A stretch of DNA of 44,332 nucleotides from Phycisphaeraceae bacterium (GTDB taxonomy: Bacteria > Planctomycetota > Phycisphaerae > Phycisphaerales > Phycisphaeraceae): the NCBI GenBank assembly GCA_002704825.1, contig PAIY01000087.1, positions 1-44,332 of the forward strand. Direction: 5' to 3'. Numbering within the stretch: position 1 is the stretch's first letter; each line of letters opens with the position of its first letter. Made by a program: the position numbers and the translations under genes. The notes under the pieces were generated by a model, which made no database searches, was not told the DNA's origin, and saw nothing but the letters and a program-made list of their open reading frames with translations. Below are positions 42,665 to 44,332 of this stretch, piece after piece.

Positions 42665-43775
42665 TCCCATTCAGCATCGCTTCATGTCATGGTATATGTT
42701 GGCGAACTTGTTTTGCATCATTACCTGCATGACATCTTTGCAGGCACAAACACAGCAAACGCCCCCACAGCAATTCACACCCGTCGCAGGCACATCCGCC
42801 TACCCGACATTGGATTTGGGTTATGTCACCGATTATGCAAACATCCTCAGCAACAGACAGGAACAACGGCTTGAAAAACTGCTGAACCAGACCGAGACCC
42901 AAACGCGACTGGAAATGGCGGTCGTGATTCTCCAAAGTATCAAGGACTACCCCGACACGGCGAACCAGTCCATCGACACCTTCGCGAATGGACTCTTCAA
43001 TGACTACGGCATCGGGAATCTGCCTGAAAACAACGGCATCCTCCTGCTCATGTGCATCAAAGACCGCAAAGTGTGTATCAAACTCGGCGGAGCGTATGGC
43101 CATCGCATGGACACGCTAAGCCGATCCATCATCAACCAGACCATCGTCCCCTACTTCAAACGCAACGACTACCCAGGCGGGATTCAAGCTGGCGTCAAAG
43201 CCTGCTTAAGCAAGATCGGCAAAGTGAAAATCAGTGGCCCCAAACCTGCAGCGGGGACTTCACCTGCCAAGCTCAATACAAACACATCCAAACCCACAGC
43301 GACGCCCAACAATCAGACAACACAAGCAGCAACCCAATCTCCAGCAACGACTCCAGAGCCCCAACACACGCACACACAAATACACCGCCCACGTCAACAC
43401 CAGACATCCTGGCAACCGGCTGTCCTGCTGGGCATCGGCATGATCGCTGCCATACTCATCGCGGTGAGTTTGTTCCGCAGCGGCAAGCGTGGTTGGGGTT
43501 GGGTGTTCGTCGGACTGGCGATCGTGATTTTCCTGGCAATCATTCGCGTGGTCATTGCCCTGCTGAAAAACGGTGGCAACTCCCGCAATTTCCGTATCCA
43601 TCACAACAACATCACCCACCGAACAGGCAGAGGCATGTTCAACAGTAGCCGACATCTCGGCGGTGGTGGCAGTAGCTTCGGCGGAGGCGGCTTCCGAAAT
43701 GGTGGAGGTGGCTTCGGGGGCGGCGGGTTTGGTGGTGGTTCCACAGGCGGTGGCGGTGCATCAGGAGGTTGGTAA
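42624..43775 (+). CDS. YgcG-like TPM-domain membrane protein
   Basis: 383 residues. A signal peptide (core MLANLFCIITCMTSLQA), a TPM domain (about 60-205, VTDYANILSNRQEQRLEKLL, NNGILLLMCIKDRKVCIKLG, YPGGIQAGVKACL), a Thr/Pro/Gln-rich linker, two membrane segments (AVLLGIGMIAAILIAVSLF and GWVFVGLAIVIFLAIIRVVI) and a glycine-rich tail ending GGGGASGGW. This matches the YgcG family. Start 42624 is preferred for its GGGGAA site; 42684 would place the signal peptide at the start. The last codons (GGA GGT TGG) also form the ribosome binding site of the next gene. The three genes form an operon. Confidence 0.85.
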   Translation: MTTLSMTNLFLKTDPIQHRFMSWYMLANLFCIITCMTSLQAQTQQTPPQQFTPVAGTSAYPTLDLGYVTDYANILSNRQEQRLEKLLNQTETQTRLEMAVVILQSIKDYPDTANQSIDTFANGLFNDYGIGNLPENNGILLLMCIKDRKVCIKLGGAYGHRMDTLSRSIINQTIVPYFKRNDYPGGIQAGVKACLSKIGKVKISGPKPAAGTSPAKLNTNTSKPTATPNNQTTQAATQSPATTPEPQHTHTQIHRPRQHQTSWQPAVLLGIGMIAAILIAVSLFRSGKRGWGWVFVGLAIVIFLAIIRVVIALLKNGGNSRNFRIHHNNITHRTGRGMFNSSRHLGGGGSSFGGGGFRNGGGGFGGGGFGGGSTGGGGASGGW

Positions 43776-43777
43776 AA

Positions 43778-44263
43778 ATGAAACCATTACGTTGCCCACA
43801 ATGTGACGACGAACATCTTCAGACTTTCAACATCAAAGGCACCCAAGTTCAAATCGAGTCCTGCAACAATTGCAAAGGCATGTGGTTTGACGATGGGGAA
43901 CTGGCTCAAATTCTGCGACAAGCCGAGCAGGATTACTCGATCGAAGACGAGATGAATAAATCCAAACGCTACTGCCCGCAATGCGACTCGCGGTTGTGGA
44001 CGTTTACTTATCCTGATACCAACATCAAAATCGAAACCTGTCTGCGCTGCCATGGACTCTGGCTGGATCACGGTGAATATGAACAGATCATTGCATCACG
44101 CAAAGCCGCTGCGCCTCCCACCAGCAAAACATCCAAGCCATCAAAGTCAATCAAGAAAACGCATCCACCCGTATCACGCACATCACGCTCATCGCCTGTC
44201 AAAGAACAGCTCATCGCGTGGATTAATCAAACCATCGATCAACTGCTGGATTTTGAAGGCTAG
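43778..44263 (+). CDS. double zinc-ribbon (TFIIB-type) protein
   Basis: 161 residues. There are two zf-TFIIB ribbons: C6-P-Q-C9 ... C29-N-N-C32-KGMWFDDGEL, and a second CPQC ... CLRC-HGLWLDHGE. A basic Lys/Ser/Thr/Pro-rich linker (about 112-142) and a short amphipathic helix (QLIAWINQTIDQLLDF) follow. This family of small zinc-ribbon proteins has no established function; the linker may bind nucleic acid or protein. Start at 43778 because AGGAGG, embedded in the end of the previous gene, lies nine bases upstream. It belongs to the TPM operon. Confidence 0.85.
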   Translation: MKPLRCPQCDDEHLQTFNIKGTQVQIESCNNCKGMWFDDGELAQILRQAEQDYSIEDEMNKSKRYCPQCDSRLWTFTYPDTNIKIETCLRCHGLWLDHGEYEQIIASRKAAAPPTSKTSKPSKSIKKTHPPVSRTSRSSPVKEQLIAWINQTIDQLLDFEG

Positions 44264-44332
44264 TGGTCCGTCAAAACTTAATTGTGGGATAGACTGATTT
44301 AAGTTTGCATCTTGCATCGTCGATTTTCATCT

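Overview
The window looks like chromosomal DNA of a Gram-negative, LPS-making planctomycete-type bacterium, probably a marine or polysaccharide-degrading member of the Phycisphaerae. This is an inference. It rests on a sulfatase, two prepilin-type proteins with [10 protein letters not shown] leaders and H-Xn-DG tails, LacI regulators next to glycoside hydrolases, a FliA/WhiG-like sigma factor, an FHA-GAF-SpoIIE phosphatase, WaaA and a giant LptC/OstA-like protein. Base composition is near 50% G+C, with two more AT-rich patches (about 11.9-12.5 kb and 36.2-36.7 kb). I saw no rRNA, tRNA, CRISPR array or intact transposase.

Layout. 1-3.4 kb: the 3' end of a secreted-type protein gene, a sulfatase and a small exported protein. 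3.5-10.5 kb: a signalling block with an FHA-GAF-PP2C phosphatase (minus strand), a stand-alone receiver overlapping a sigma-54 activator, and a large soluble GAF-GAF-PAS-PAS histidine kinase. 10.5-13.3 kb: an accessory patch bounded by two related long hairpin repeats. It holds a lipoprotein, hypothetical proteins, a two-TM protein and a nucleotidyltransferase gene broken by an in-frame TAG, with its small partner gene. 13.3-14.8 kb: a sigma-54 promoter, a long leader and a sigma factor gene. 14.9-17.6 kb: a small hypothetical gene, a TauE/SafE transporter and phosphomannomutase. 17.9-24.6 kb: the LptC/OstA-like giant, metG and waaA. 24.7-28.1 kb: proB and two overlapping TPR genes. 28.3-31.2 kb: TonB-like, ExbD and aroB. 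31.4-34.3 kb: LacI - prepilin-like - GH16. 34.6-37.3 kb: guaA, a small membrane protein and an ACP phosphodiesterase. 37.4-42.0 kb (minus strand): LacI - prepilin-like - GH42-like. 42.2-44.3 kb: two TPM-domain proteins and a double zinc-ribbon protein.

How the parts fit. The most distinctive pattern is that the same three-gene order, LacI regulator - single prepilin-like protein - exported glycoside hydrolase, occurs twice about 9 kb apart in opposite orientations and with different hydrolase families. Each regulator gene has a candidate operator overlapping its own promoter. I read these as two small, separately induced polysaccharide-response cassettes in which the prepilin-like protein has an unexplained role. 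The sigma-54 activator (6.3-7.6 kb) and the near-consensus sigma-54 promoter before the sigma factor gene (13.46 kb) suggest a possible cascade. WaaA and the LptC/OstA-like protein indicate an LPS-type outer membrane.

Non-coding structure is rich. It includes four copies of an 18-bp palindromic repeat, two long hairpin elements, a 26-bp-arm hairpin at 5.6 kb, an 11-bp inverted repeat touching the histidine kinase start codon, a nested inverted-repeat element at 34.4 kb, a dRS3-like palindrome at 37.36 kb, and several clear intrinsic terminators.
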